From: CACKLF01 sp002725175
GTDB lineage: Bacteria; Pseudomonadota; Alphaproteobacteria; Rhodobacterales; Rhodobacteraceae
Length of the DNA stretch: 53,980 nt
NCBI GenBank assembly: GCA_002725175.2
Contig: PBQX02000027.1
Coordinates: 1 to 53,980, forward strand
Reading direction: 5' to 3'
This document shows positions 8,330 through 17,663 of this stretch, one piece after another. Positions within the stretch are counted from its first letter, which is position 1, and each line of letters starts with the position of its first letter. Under the pieces are notes generated by a model, which worked only from the letters and a program-made list of their open reading frames with translations, was not told the origin of the DNA and ran no database searches. The position numbers and the translations under genes are program-made.

Positions 8330-8548
8330 AAAAAAATTTACCCAAAACTNCCTCTTATATCAAATCAAATTTTTTTAAACATTCCTNTTAANANNACAAT
8401 CANNCAGGTGCTTAATTATTTAATANATTAANTCTACCAAAAAAGGCAGAAACTACCATATGCCAAATTTTAATTATTTCTATGGACATAGAGTTGGCCT
8501 ATTGCTATAAGCTTGCTCTGATCAATAAGGTTAATGTAGAGGAATGAT

Positions 8549-8758
8549 TTGCAAGTTCAGGTAAGAGATAACAATGTAGAGCAAGCTTTAAGGGCACTTA
8601 AGAAAAAACTTCAAAGAGAAGGCGTTTTTCGTGAAATGAAATTNAAGCAACATTTTGAAAAACCCTCTGTAAAAAAAGCTAGAGAAAAAGCTGAAGCTGT
8701 TAGAAGATCTAGAAAATTGGCTCGAAAAAAACTTCAAAGAGAAAGTATGGTTTCTTAG
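8549..8758 (+). CDS. rpsU: 30S ribosomal protein S21
   Basis: A 69-residue S21 with the family pattern VQVRDNNVEQALRALKKKLQREG followed by a basic tail (KAREKAEAVRRSRKLARKK). The start is TTG at 8549 with an AGAGGA ribosome binding site about 5 bp upstream; an ATG at 8544 is out of frame. One N lies within a codon (8644). The TAG stop (8756-8758) shares bases with the stop of the opposite-strand oxidase subunit gene. Confidence 0.95.
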   Translation: MQVQVRDNNVEQALRALKKKLQREGVFREMKXKQHFEKPSVKKAREKAEAVRRSRKLARKKLQRESMVS

Positions 8759-8889
8759 GTAGCATAGATCGCTAGAAAAATTAAAACTGCTACACAAAAC
8801 ACACAAACATATATAATTCCTTTTATAAAACCGCCAAAGGTTTCAGTTTGAACAGAAATATCCATTTTCCCAGGTTTATAGTCGCTCAT
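8755..8889 (-). CDS. aa3-type cytochrome c oxidase subunit IV (44 aa)
   Basis: The reverse strand encodes 44 residues from an ATG at 8887-8889 to TAA at 8755-8757. The product starts MSDYKPGKMDISVQTETFGG, then has one transmembrane helix of about 20 residues ending LIFLAIYAT. The short hydrophilic lead with MDISVQ..TF.GF followed by a single helix is the signature of the bacterial aa3 oxidase subunit IV family, a small accessory subunit found in alphaproteobacterial terminal oxidases. A strong GGGGAG ribosome binding site lies 7 bp before the ATG. Its stop overlaps the rpsU stop within TTAG. No other oxidase genes are nearby. Confidence 0.85.
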   Translation of the reverse strand: MSDYKPGKMDISVQTETFGGFIKGIIYVCVFCVAVLIFLAIYAT

Positions 8890-8954
8890 TGTACGCTCCC
8901 CATTTTATTGATTAAATTCTACTTTAAAGAAATTAAATNTTCAAGAATTTGCTT

Positions 8955-9998
8955 CTAAGCCTTATACCACAAATAGGCTCCCTCATTATCTAATTTTCTA
9001 AAAATCTTACCTTGTTCATACAGATGATTCATATGCCCAACAGCTTCCGATAATGCNAGACCATATTCACTTTCCTTAATGTCACGCATGAAGATTGTTT
9101 TAAATAACTCAACAGTCTTAACAGGGCCTTCAGTTAACCTTCTATCTATTCGTTTTAANGCAGTCTTATGGTTTCTAATTAATTGGTCCAGCCGTAAGGA
9201 CAAACCAGTAAAAGGCAATCTATGCCCAGGAAGAACCAATTTCTCATTATTTGAATATCGTTTCAGTTTCTTACAACTTGAAATCCAATCGCCTACAGTG
9301 TCCGCTTCTGGTTCAGTAGGATAAACACCTAAGTTAGAAGATATACCTGGNAACACTTGATCTCCAACAATTGCTATACCGGATTCCTCTGACCAGAATG
9401 TTGCATGAGCAGGTGCATGTCCATTTCCGAATATAATTCTCCAGCTCTGACCACCAATTTCTATACTGCTATCATCTTGAAGTCTCTTAAAGCCTAGTGG
9501 TATTTTATATACTAGGTCAGAAAAATTCATTGGCCTCATATTTCTCCTAGTTTCAAGAATAATTTTTGGCATTCCTGCTCTAACGTAAAATAACTCTGCT
9601 TCGGGAGACAGCTTATCTTGCACATCAAGAGAAAGCATTCTTGCCATCAAATACGAAGTTCTTGAACTAATGATTTGAGCATCAAAATTTTCACTAAACC
9701 ATCCAGCTAACCCATAGTGATCTGGATGGTGATGCGTAAGTATTACTCTAGATATCTTTTTAGTTCGGAAATATTTTCTTATTATGTCAGTCCAACTCTT
9801 TCTATTTTCTCTAGTNTTCATACCTGTATCAATAATGGTAAGGTCATCCTTTTCTTCAAAAATGTAGACATTTACATGATTTAATGGGTTAGGAATTTGC
9901 ATTCTAGCCCAAAAAATTCCTTTTCTAATCTCAACTAANTTCGAATCCTCTGGAACAGTGTTGATTGGAAATTTTATTTCCTTGCGATAAATGTTCAA
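8955..9998 (-). CDS. MBL-fold metallo-hydrolase
   Basis: A 347-residue metallo-beta-lactamase-fold hydrolase. The metal motif HHHPDHYG lies at about 105-112, with further ligands in GNGHAPAH (about 193-200), GDQV and LPGHRLPF. The C-terminal 80-100 residues look like the winged-helix tail of LACTB2-like MBL proteins. The start is TTG at 9998, overlapping the stop of the acyl-CoA dehydrogenase gene by 4 nt, which indicates translational coupling. Co-transcription suggests a thioesterase or other acyl-CoA related role, but that is inference. A few N bases leave unknown residues. Confidence 0.87.
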   Translation of the reverse strand: MNIYRKEIKFPINTVPEDSXLVEIRKGIFWARMQIPNPLNHVNVYIFEEKDDLTIIDTGMXTRENRKSWTDIIRKYFRTKKISRVILTHHHPDHYGLAGWFSENFDAQIISSRTSYLMARMLSLDVQDKLSPEAELFYVRAGMPKIILETRRNMRPMNFSDLVYKIPLGFKRLQDDSSIEIGGQSWRIIFGNGHAPAHATFWSEESGIAIVGDQVXPGISSNLGVYPTEPEADTVGDWISSCKKLKRYSNNEKLVLPGHRLPFTGLSLRLDQLIRNHKTXLKRIDRRLTEGPVKTVELFKTIFMRDIKESEYGXALSEAVGHMNHLYEQGKIFRKLDNEGAYLWYKA

Positions 9999-11710
9999 GA
10001 TTCATAATCCTGTTCAAAGTTGTAAGCATAAAGAAGTTCTGACCCTTGGACCGAATAATCGAAAAGTGGAAAAGCTTCAGGTAAAACTTGCTTTAAAAAA
10101 TATTGTGATAAAATATTCTTATCTTCATCATCCGAAACCGCAGCGCTTTTTAGCAAATAATGTGCCCCAAGAACATACCCAAATGCCTTTAGAAATGGCG
10201 AAGATCCTGCGTATCTTTCGTTTATACTTTCACNGTTTAGCATCCAATTGGTTGCCTCCTGAAGTTTTATCCGAGCGCTAGTTAGTAATTCTTTTTGTTC
10301 GAGAGAAAAATTAATGGCTAAATTTTCAGTGCTTTTTATCTCGCTAATTAAACNTTGTGCGGCCTCTCCACCATCGTTCATTTTTCTGCCCACAAGATCC
10401 ATAGCTTGAATTCCATTAGTACCTTCATAAATTGACGTTACCCTGGCATCTCTATAAAACTGTGCTGCACCGGTTTCTTCAATAAAACCCATGCCACCAT
10501 GAATTTGGATACCAATTTCAGTAATTCTATTTGCCATGTCAGTTGAAAATGCTTTAGCGATTGGAGTTAATAACTCTGCTTTCCTAGCACAGCCTTCATC
10601 ATTCTTTATGTTAGCAATGTCAATATTTATAGCACAATCCATGCATATAGCCCTAGAAGCCACTGTCAGAGCTTTCATATCCAAAAGGTTTCGTCGAACA
10701 TCTGCATGGTTAATTATTTCTGTCGAACGATTAGTTTTCAGATTTTTGCCCTGAACTCTACCTTTCGCAAAATTTAAAGCCTTCTGGTAGGCTCTTTCAG
10801 ATTGAGATAACCCTTCAACACCAACGCCTAACCTAGCATTATTCATCATGGTAAACATAGCGGACATACCTTGGTTTTCCTCTCCAATTAACCATCCAAT
10901 AGCATCTGAGTACTGAATAACCATTGTCGGAGATCCATGAAGACCAAATTTTTCTTCCATTGATACTGATATGACACCGTTCCTTACATCCGGCTCACCA
11001 TGCAAATCAGGTATTATTTTAGGAACTAAAAATAATGAAATTCCTTTTGTGCCTTCAGGAGCCCCTTTAACCCTNGCTAAAACTAAATGGCATATATTNT
11101 TATTTAAGTCATGATCACCCCAACTGATATATATTTTCTGCCCAGTNATTTTATATTTTCCATCAGGGCATTTTTCAGCTTTAGTTTTTAAAGCTCCTAC
11201 ATCAGAACCTGCCTGAGGTTCCGTCAAGTTCATTGTTCCNGACCACTCACCACTGTTTAATTTAGGCAAATATATCTCTTTTATTTTGTCATCTGCATGA
11301 TTTTCTAGAGCTTCAATCTGCCCTTGTGTCATCAAAGCATTAAGAGATAAGGCCATGCAACCACTAGATAATATCTCATTTATACATGTTGTTAAAACNG
11401 AAGGCAGGCCCATNCCTCCGTATTTTTGATCCCCAGATATACCAATCCATCCACCCTTTGATAAGGCAGAATAAGCCTCTTTATATTTCTCGTTGCATTT
11501 TACATTTCCACCGATGAATGTGGGAGGGTTAATATCTGCATCTCTATTAATGGGAACTAAAATATTTTCGCTAAATTTGGCAACCTCTTTCAAAACATCT
11601 GATATAGCTGATTTATCTATATCCTTAAACTTGCCAACTAACACCCTTTCTCCCATTAATACCTTATCAAAAAGAAAAAGCATCTCTTGTATTGGGGCAT
11701 TATAAGTCAT
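9995..11710 (-). CDS. Acyl-CoA dehydrogenase, DmdC-like long form
   Basis: A flavin acyl-CoA dehydrogenase of 571 residues, the long form with an extra C-terminal domain, as in DmdC (3-methylmercaptopropionyl-CoA dehydrogenase). Visible elements: MNLTEPQAGSDVGALKT (FAD/substrate loop), KIYISWGDHD, the conserved GEENQGMSAMFTMMNNARLGVG stretch, and the catalytic-base motif IYEGTNGIQAMDL. ATG at 11710 has AGGAG 6 bp upstream. In marine bacteria this family includes the dimethylsulfoniopropionate demethylation enzyme, but many members act on other acyl-CoAs and no dmdB or dmdD is nearby, so the substrate is open. Coupled to the MBL gene. Confidence 0.88.
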   Translation of the reverse strand: MTYNAPIQEMLFLFDKVLMGERVLVGKFKDIDKSAISDVLKEVAKFSENILVPINRDADINPPTFIGGNVKCNEKYKEAYSALSKGGWIGISGDQKYGXMGLPXVLTTCINEILSSGCMALSLNALMTQGQIEALENHADDKIKEIYLPKLNSGEWXGTMNLTEPQAGSDVGALKTKAEKCPDGKYKXTGQKIYISWGDHDLNXNICHLVLXRVKGAPEGTKGISLFLVPKIIPDLHGEPDVRNGVISVSMEEKFGLHGSPTMVIQYSDAIGWLIGEENQGMSAMFTMMNNARLGVGVEGLSQSERAYQKALNFAKGRVQGKNLKTNRSTEIINHADVRRNLLDMKALTVASRAICMDCAINIDIANIKNDEGCARKAELLTPIAKAFSTDMANRITEIGIQIHGGMGFIEETGAAQFYRDARVTSIYEGTNGIQAMDLVGRKMNDGGEAAQXLISEIKSTENLAINFSLEQKELLTSARIKLQEATNWMLNXESINERYAGSSPFLKAFGYVLGAHYLLKSAAVSDDEDKNILSQYFLKQVLPEAFPLFDYSVQGSELLYAYNFEQDYES

Positions 11711-11800
11711 ATTAACTCCTAAAATAATTCCTATACAGAGTAACTATATATAAGTTAGACAAATGAAAACATATTTATACTAAAGGAATATACNCTCCAA

Positions 11801-12784
11801 ATGGAATCAAAAATATTTCAGCCAAATAGTAAAAATATTCTTAAGGCTTCAAAAATTTTACAGGAAGGTGGTATTGTTGTTTTCCCTACTGAAACAGTAT
11901 ACGGAATTGGTGCAAACGCATTAAATGATAAGGCNNTAGAGAGGATTTATGCAGCAAAAAAACGCCCTCAAAATAACCCTCTAATTGTTCATGTAGAAAA
12001 TCTGGAGCGCGCGCGATCCATNGCTCATTTTTCCNAGATTGAATTATTTTTAGCAGAAAATTTTTGGCCAGGCCCTCTTACCTTGGTTTTAAATAATNGT
12101 TCCCAAGAAATATCAAAGAAAGTGACAGCTGGTCTAAGAACTATAGCTATAAGGGTACCAAAAAATGCTACAGCTATTTCACTNTTAAAAACTTTTGGGA
12201 AACCAATTGCTGCTCCTTCTGCTAATATATCTGGTGAAGTTAGCCCAACACTAGCCACCCATGCTCTAGACCTTAAGAAAGATGTTGAAATGATTTTGGA
12301 CGGAAATTACTGTGAAATCGGTTTGGAAAGTACAATTTTAAAATGTGGTGGGGGNAAAATTGATATTTTGAGAGAAGGCTCAGTTACTCGCGAAAACATT
12401 AAGAAGGTGATTTCCTTCGATTTTCCCAAAATCGAAATATCATTGCAATATTCAGGAAAAGAAATAATTTCACCCGGGCAACTTTTAACCCACTACTCAC
12501 CAAAATCTAATTTGCGGTTAAATGTTTTAGAACCAANTAAAGAAGAAGTTTANCTGGCCTTTGGTTCAAAGGAAGACTCTNTAGAGGGCTTTTCTTTATC
12601 AGANAACAAAATTTTAACTGAGGCAGCTAGAAATTTATATAACTATCTAAGATTGGCTGATGAAATGATTCTTNAAGATCCAAACTCCAATAAAAAATCA
12701 ATCGCAGTTGCNCCAATTCCAAATTATGATTTAGGCGCGAGTATAAATGACCGCCTTTTAAGAGCATCTACTTTAAAAAGATGA
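11801..12784 (+). CDS. tsaC: L-threonylcarbamoyladenylate synthase (Sua5 type)
   Basis: Makes threonylcarbamoyl-AMP for the t6A37 modification of ANN-reading tRNAs. The 327 residues comprise the YrdC domain, with FPTETVYGIGANA (about 32-44), the KKRPQNNPLIVHV basic patch and IAAPSANISGEVSPT, and an additional C-terminal Sua5 domain after a linker with PGQLLTHYSPKS. The two-domain length marks it as Sua5 rather than short TsaC. Several N bases leave unknown residues. It converges with yqgE; the two stops are 1 bp apart. Confidence 0.93.
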   Translation: MESKIFQPNSKNILKASKILQEGGIVVFPTETVYGIGANALNDKXXERIYAAKKRPQNNPLIVHVENLERARSXAHFSXIELFLAENFWPGPLTLVLNNXSQEISKKVTAGLRTIAIRVPKNATAISXLKTFGKPIAAPSANISGEVSPTLATHALDLKKDVEMILDGNYCEIGLESTILKCGGXKIDILREGSVTRENIKKVISFDFPKIEISLQYSGKEIISPGQLLTHYSPKSNLRLNVLEPXKEEVXLAFGSKEDSXEGFSLSXNKILTEAARNLYNYLRLADEMILXDPNSNKKSIAVXPIPNYDLGASINDRLLRASTLKR

Positions 12785-12785
12785 A

Positions 12786-13358
12786 TTAAGCTTTACCTCC
12801 AACCATTGAAAATTTTGACAAATTTATACCAATCTTGTTAATACCCAGATTCCATTTTTTATCGTGCTTTTCTGTAAAAATTAATTTATCGTCAGGATCA
12901 GAAACCAGCCACCCATCTTCAACAATTTCTTTTTCTAGCTGACCAGGAGCCCACCCGGCATAGCCTAGTGCTAATATGCTATTTAGAGGCCCTTTCCCAG
13001 CCAGGATATCTTTTAGAATTTCAGTTGAAACAGTAAATGAGCAATCATCAATCTTTACCGTCAAATCTGGAATTTCGTAATCGTTAGAATGNAGNACAAA
13101 TCCTCTTTCAATTTCTACTGGCCCTCCGACGTAAATTTCCCTTTCTTCTACATTCTCAATATCAGAAATACCCAGTCGTCTAAGCAACTGGGTAAAATTA
13201 AAGTTCATAGCAGGTTTATTAACCATAATACCCATNGCTCCTTCTTTTGTATGTGAACAAACAAAAATCACAGCTTCAAAAAACCTCGGATCAAGCATTC
13301 CTGGAGTTGCTAATAAAACTTTACCAGTTAAAAATGGCTCTATAGGATCTTCTTCCAT
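12786..13358 (-). CDS. YqgE/AlgH family protein
   Basis: A 190-residue UPF0301 (YqgE/AlgH) protein. Recognisable parts are FLTGKVLLATPGMLDPRFFEAVIFVCSH at the start, GIMVNKP, VGGPVE, and ALGYAGWAPGQLEKEI near the C terminus. The family has a known fold; AlgH was named for alginate regulation in Pseudomonas, but the biochemical function is unsettled. It is monocistronic here, ending tail to tail against tsaC, with a 72-bp divergent gap to the DsbD-like gene. Confidence 0.92.
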   Translation of the reverse strand: MEEDPIEPFLTGKVLLATPGMLDPRFFEAVIFVCSHTKEGXMGIMVNKPAMNFNFTQLLRRLGISDIENVEEREIYVGGPVEIERGFXXHSNDYEIPDLTVKIDDCSFTVSTEILKDILAGKGPLNSILALGYAGWAPGQLEKEIVEDGWLVSDPDDKLIFTEKHDKKWNLGINKIGINLSKFSMVGGKA

Positions 13359-13430
13359 TTATCTGTNTTTATTATTAATATAAGAAAATTATATATTAAT
13401 TCTCCTAATAAGTAAAAATATTCAATAAAA

Positions 13431-14273
13431 ATGATAAGAATTGGTTTAATATTCCCTCTCTTCTGTTTGGCAACCTTGATACTTCTGATTCCTGGNTATG
13501 TATCAACTTCCGAGTTAGAGCAAGANAGTATTATTTATGAAGAAATTTATGGTAGAATTTCAATAATCGATGATGTCATTCATGAAGATAAAACTATTAT
13601 AATTGGGCTTAAAATTAATCTTAAGGAAGGATGGAAAACGTATTGGAGNCACTCAGGAACTACGGGGTTACCCACTGTTATTAATATTGAAAAAATTCCT
13701 GATATGGAAGATTTTAAGATACTTTGGCCCAAGCCAGAAGTACAGGAAAGTGATGGAGATATTTCGCTTATNTATAAAAACGAAATATTAATTCCAATTG
13801 TTATTAAATTAAATAATAAAAATTTACCATATTTCTTCAAGCTAAATGCAGATTTTGGAGTCTGCAAAAACATATGCATACCCGTAAAGAAATATTTAGC
13901 CTTTGAAATAAAAAATTCTAAAATTTCTTCCAGAAAGGATGCACTCGAAAATGCCTTGAATAAAGTTCCCAAAAGCAGTTCAGACTCAACCTTAGGAAAC
14001 CTAAGTTGCTCTGTAAATACCAATGCCGGAGGAACTTTTCTTAAATTTTCTGCAAAACTATCTGATCCATTTTTTGAATCATGGTCGATATTGGAATACG
14101 GCACAGACATGATAGCCCTGTTAAAGACTANANAGCATATAAGTGATCAAAAATTATTCTTCGAAACTGCGATAGACCGTTCCCAAAAGAAGTACCTATT
14201 TATTGATAAATCAAAATTTAAACTTACCATTATTTCCAAGGATAAATCACTTCTTTTTCTTGGTTGCCATTGA
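13431..14273 (+). CDS. Stand-alone DsbD N-terminal (alpha) domain protein
   Basis: A 280-residue secreted protein with an N-terminal hydrophobic signal (about 5-20) and a DsbD N-terminal-type immunoglobulin-like domain: LKEGWKTYW, SGTTGLPTVI, and the cysteine pair in NADFGVCKNICIPVKK. In full DsbD this periplasmic domain passes electrons to DsbC or other clients, but the transmembrane and thioredoxin domains are absent here. It may be a periplasmic thiol carrier for a separate CcdA or ScsB-like partner. Its 3' end overlaps the RND pump gene on the other strand by 27 bp. Confidence 0.75.
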   Translation: MIRIGLIFPLFCLATLILLIPXYVSTSELEQXSIIYEEIYGRISIIDDVIHEDKTIIIGLKINLKEGWKTYWXHSGTTGLPTVINIEKIPDMEDFKILWPKPEVQESDGDISLXYKNEILIPIVIKLNNKNLPYFFKLNADFGVCKNICIPVKKYLAFEIKNSKISSRKDALENALNKVPKSSSDSTLGNLSCSVNTNAGGTFLKFSAKLSDPFFESWSILEYGTDMIALLKTXXHISDQKLFFETAIDRSQKKYLFIDKSKFKLTIISKDKSLLFLGCH

Positions 14274-17200
14274 TTTCTCTTCCGATTCAAAATATGAAAA
14301 AATATTATTAGTTAAAGCAAGAAATCCAACTGGAAGAACAACCAATAAAGTACAATAAGTTAAGAAAATGCTCAAAGAATANGGTAAAAATGGTAAAATG
14401 TGTGGAACAACCGCACCCAAATCTCCAATAAAAATATATTGGCCCATTAAAATCAGAAAACTAATAAGTAATAAGGAAATTAAACCCCACATTTGTCTTT
14501 TCAATGNCTTTGAAACTTCTCCAAAAAGGATCTCTCTTAGAGAGTAAAAGCAAGATTTAATATCTTTTTGCATAGAAATTAAACTTGGAACAAGAAACAA
14601 AATAATAAACATACCAAAGCCCAAACCAAATACTAAGGTTACTACAGTGGGCTTCAAGAATTGAGCATCTTGAGAAGTTTCAAATAGGAGGGGTGCTAGA
14701 CCAAAAACAGTTGTGAGTGTTGTGAGTAAAACAGGTCGAAGTCTATCACAAATACCATCAATAACAGGTTCCGCTCTATTTTCAGCCTCATATTCATTAA
14801 TAGTAGACACCAAAACTATTGAATCGTTAATNATTATTCCTGTCATACCAATNAAGCCTATTACCGAGAAAAGAGACATAGGAATTTGCCAGAAATAATG
14901 CCCCCATATTGTACCTATCAGTCCAAAGGGAATTATTGCCATTACAACTAAGGGCCTAACCCAACTAGAAAAAACCCAGGTTAGCGCTAAATAGATTCCA
15001 AACAAACATAAGGAAAAGCTAATAAGAGAATCATTTAGGAAATTTCTTTCCTGTTCCGCAAGACCAGTCATGATAGCTTGAATGCCAAAACGGCTAGTGA
15101 CATTCGGNAATATATTCTCTTCAATTTTCTTAGTAATTTCTTCTGCTGCCTCAGGATTATCCTCAGAAATATCTCCAGTTACAGTAATACTATTCAGCCC
15201 ATTTTCTCTATTTATAGTAGAGAATCCACTTTTTGCTTTTATAGNCACAATGTCAGATAAAGAAACATAGGAGCCAGAATTTGATTTTAACCATGTTTTA
15301 TAGAGAAACTCTGAATTCAAATCTTCCTTGGGAACCATAACCATTATTTTAGCTTCTCTGGGTCCGTCTGAATATGTTGCAGCCTCAATCCCGTTTAATC
15401 TACCATATAATTCCCTGGCTATCTGATCAGTNGAAAAACCTAGTGAAGATCCTTTTGGAGTAATTTCAAGAATTAACTCAGATTTATCGAAGGACTGAGT
15501 ATCTTCAAGTCCTGAAACTTCTGGAAAGCCTTCTAACTCAGCGATCAAATATAGAGCAGCCTCCTTAATAATGCTTATATTATTTCCTAGCAATTGTATC
15601 GATATGGCGTCTCCCCCTGGACCTGAACGCCAACCTCGAAAACTAAGTGTCTCCAATANAGGACTCTTGTTTACCTCGTCTTGCAAACTNCCAACATATG
15701 CAAAGGAACTATAGGGTCGCAAATCCGCATCTATCAATTCTACAGATATTGACCCTAATAAATCCTTATCCTTAAATTCTGAACCTGCTAAACCACGCCC
15801 AGAATTACCTCCAAGTTTAACTATTGAAAAAGTTATTGGNTAATCTCCNTGCTCNTCTTCATATTTTAATGCAACTCGTCTGCTNGCGTCCTCAAGTTCT
15901 TTAAGCATTGAAAACGTATCTTCTCTAGTTGCTCCAGGCAACATAGCAATATTTCCCGTCAAACCTCCTCGTTCAGGAGCATTAAAAAAACGCCACTTTA
16001 CTTCACCAGTCAACAAAAGTGAGTACGATANAGTTAATAGAAGAATAGCGCTCGCCAAAAGAGGGTATCTCCCCAAAATTAAAATTCTTATAGTGGGTCT
16101 AAAATATTTCTCTCTAAACATATTAAAAAATAAATTAAAATAATGACTCGGATAATCATACCAGGGAATAGACTTTGAAGTTCTGGTTAAGGAATGTGCC
16201 ATGTGATTTGGCAGAACTAAAAAACATTCCATAAGAGATGCAGCTAATACTACAACAACTGTAAAAGGGAGATCTCTTATAAGGCTCCCAAACCTACCTC
16301 CAATTAAGATTAATGCACTAAAAGCTAGAATAGTGGTTATTGTGGCAGTAAAAACTGGCATACTCATTCTTAAAGCACCATTTTCCGCTGCTTCATAAGC
16401 AGTTTCTTTTAATTGCCGCGATCTAAAGTCAGCATGCTCTCCGACAACGATTGCATCATCCACAACAATGCCTAGGCATAGGATAAGAGCAAAAAGGGAA
16501 ATCATATTCAGTGTAATTCCAGAAACATACATAAAACCCAAGGCAGTTAACATCGCCGCCGGTATGCCGACTGCAACCCAAAAAGCAGTCTTCAAAGATA
16601 AAAATAAGAAAAGTAAAATAATTACGAAAAGTAAACCTGTGGCACCATTTTTTAAAAGTAAATTTAGTCTATTTGATATTGCTTCTGCTCTTGTGCCGGA
16701 CAACTCAATTTCTACATTTTTNGGCAGTGTTTCTCTTAACTCTTGCACAGATTTCTCAACATCATTCTGAATTTCTATTGCATCTCCAGAGTCAGATCTA
16801 TCGACCCTNATCGAGATTGCGGGATTCCCCCGCCTATAAAAGGCTACAGCCTCAGATCCCTGATTTACTTCTAAAATTGCTACATCTTGTAAATAAACTT
16901 TAGAGCCGTCTTTTCTCGAAATTACTGGGATCGATCCTAAGTCTTTTATGGATTTTTTCTCAATACCAGTTTTTAACCTCGCTACTCCACTAGATAAATC
17001 TCCTGCTGGATCTGACCTGGCCTCCTCATTAATCAGTGAAGCTATATCCCGAAGNTTAATATTATACTGAACCAGCTTTTCCTCTGGTATAAGCACATTT
17101 ATAATTGGNGCTTCTATTCCGTTAGTACTAGTCCTACTAATTCCCTTNCTATAAATCTTTTGAGAGAACTCATCCGCATACGTTCCAAGCTGTTCCACAG

Positions 17201-17663
17201 ATACTGGTCCCGAAATAATAACGTCAGTCACTTTATCTCGCCAGGCGATCCTTCTGATCTTTGGNTCAGAGGCTGTTTCGGGCAGGTTATTTACTCCATC
17301 AACAACAGACTTTACTTCATCCCCTGCTCTGTCCATGTCCCAAGAATCTTCAAAGTCTAAAGCTATTCGCGCCTGCCCCTGACGNGAAGTAGAAACAATC
17401 TTTTCAAGACCCTCGACTCCAAGTAGACCTGGCTCCATTATGGAAATTATTCCATTATCTATGTCTTCTGGACCTGCACCATCCCAATTGACACTTACAA
17501 CTATGGTATTAATTACAACATCTGGAAAAAATTGAGATCTGAGCCTGCTAGTAGCAACTAATCCCAAAACTATCATTAAGCCAAGTATCAAATTTGCCGC
17601 TGTTGCATGTCTAGTGAAATATGAAATAATATTTCCAAAAAATGAATTAATCTTGCGCTCCAT
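14247..17663 (-). CDS. RND efflux transporter, permease subunit (AcrB/HAE1 family)
   Basis: An inner-membrane proton-driven pump of 1138 residues. It has the AcrB plan: TM1 near residues 20-40, two large periplasmic loops, TM4 with the proton-relay pair in GIVVDDAIVVGEH, and a TM10 copy with INDSIVLVSTINE. After the usual last helix (FGLGFGMFIILFLVPSLI) there are about 90 more residues with two or three extra hydrophobic stretches (from MWGLISLLLISFLILMG to VVLPVGFLAL) and a Lys-rich end. The ATG abuts the TAA of the adaptor gene. The substrate is unknown. Several N bases. Confidence 0.92.
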   Translation of the reverse strand: MERKINSFFGNIISYFTRHATAANLILGLMIVLGLVATSRLRSQFFPDVVINTIVVSVNWDGAGPEDIDNGIISIMEPGLLGVEGLEKIVSTXRQGQARIALDFEDSWDMDRAGDEVKSVVDGVNNLPETASXPKIRRIAWRDKVTDVIISGPVSVEQLGTYADEFSQKIYXKGISRTSTNGIEXPIINVLIPEEKLVQYNIXLRDIASLINEEARSDPAGDLSSGVARLKTGIEKKSIKDLGSIPVISRKDGSKVYLQDVAILEVNQGSEAVAFYRRGNPAISXRVDRSDSGDAIEIQNDVEKSVQELRETLXKNVEIELSGTRAEAISNRLNLLLKNGATGLLFVIILLFLFLSLKTAFWVAVGIPAAMLTALGFMYVSGITLNMISLFALILCLGIVVDDAIVVGEHADFRSRQLKETAYEAAENGALRMSMPVFTATITTILAFSALILIGGRFGSLIRDLPFTVVVVLAASLMECFLVLPNHMAHSLTRTSKSIPWYDYPSHYFNLFFNMFREKYFRPTIRILILGRYPLLASAILLLTXSYSLLLTGEVKWRFFNAPERGGLTGNIAMLPGATREDTFSMLKELEDXSRRVALKYEXEXGDXPITFSIVKLGGNSGRGLAGSEFKDKDLLGSISVELIDADLRPYSSFAYVXSLQDEVNKSPXLETLSFRGWRSGPGGDAISIQLLGNNISIIKEAALYLIAELEGFPEVSGLEDTQSFDKSELILEITPKGSSLGFXTDQIARELYGRLNGIEAATYSDGPREAKIMVMVPKEDLNSEFLYKTWLKSNSGSYVSLSDIVXIKAKSGFSTINRENGLNSITVTGDISEDNPEAAEEITKKIEENIXPNVTSRFGIQAIMTGLAEQERNFLNDSLISFSLCLFGIYLALTWVFSSWVRPLVVMAIIPFGLIGTIWGHYFWQIPMSLFSVIGXIGMTGIXINDSIVLVSTINEYEAENRAEPVIDGICDRLRPVLLTTLTTVFGLAPLLFETSQDAQFLKPTVVTLVFGLGFGMFIILFLVPSLISMQKDIKSCFYSLREILFGEVSKXLKRQMWGLISLLLISFLILMGQYIFIGDLGAVVPHILPFLXYSLSIFLTYCTLLVVLPVGFLALTNNIFSYFESEEKSMATKKKK

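Noticed and set aside
8330..8548. tRNA or small RNA between the quinone oxidoreductase and rpsU
   Set aside because: No cloverleaf or terminator pattern could be drawn; the stretch has several N bases and likely just holds divergent promoters.
9995..11710. Calling the acyl-CoA dehydrogenase DmdC and claiming DMSP demethylation
   Set aside because: Length and motifs fit DmdC-like enzymes, but dmdB, dmdD and dmdA are not nearby and the subfamily includes other substrates.
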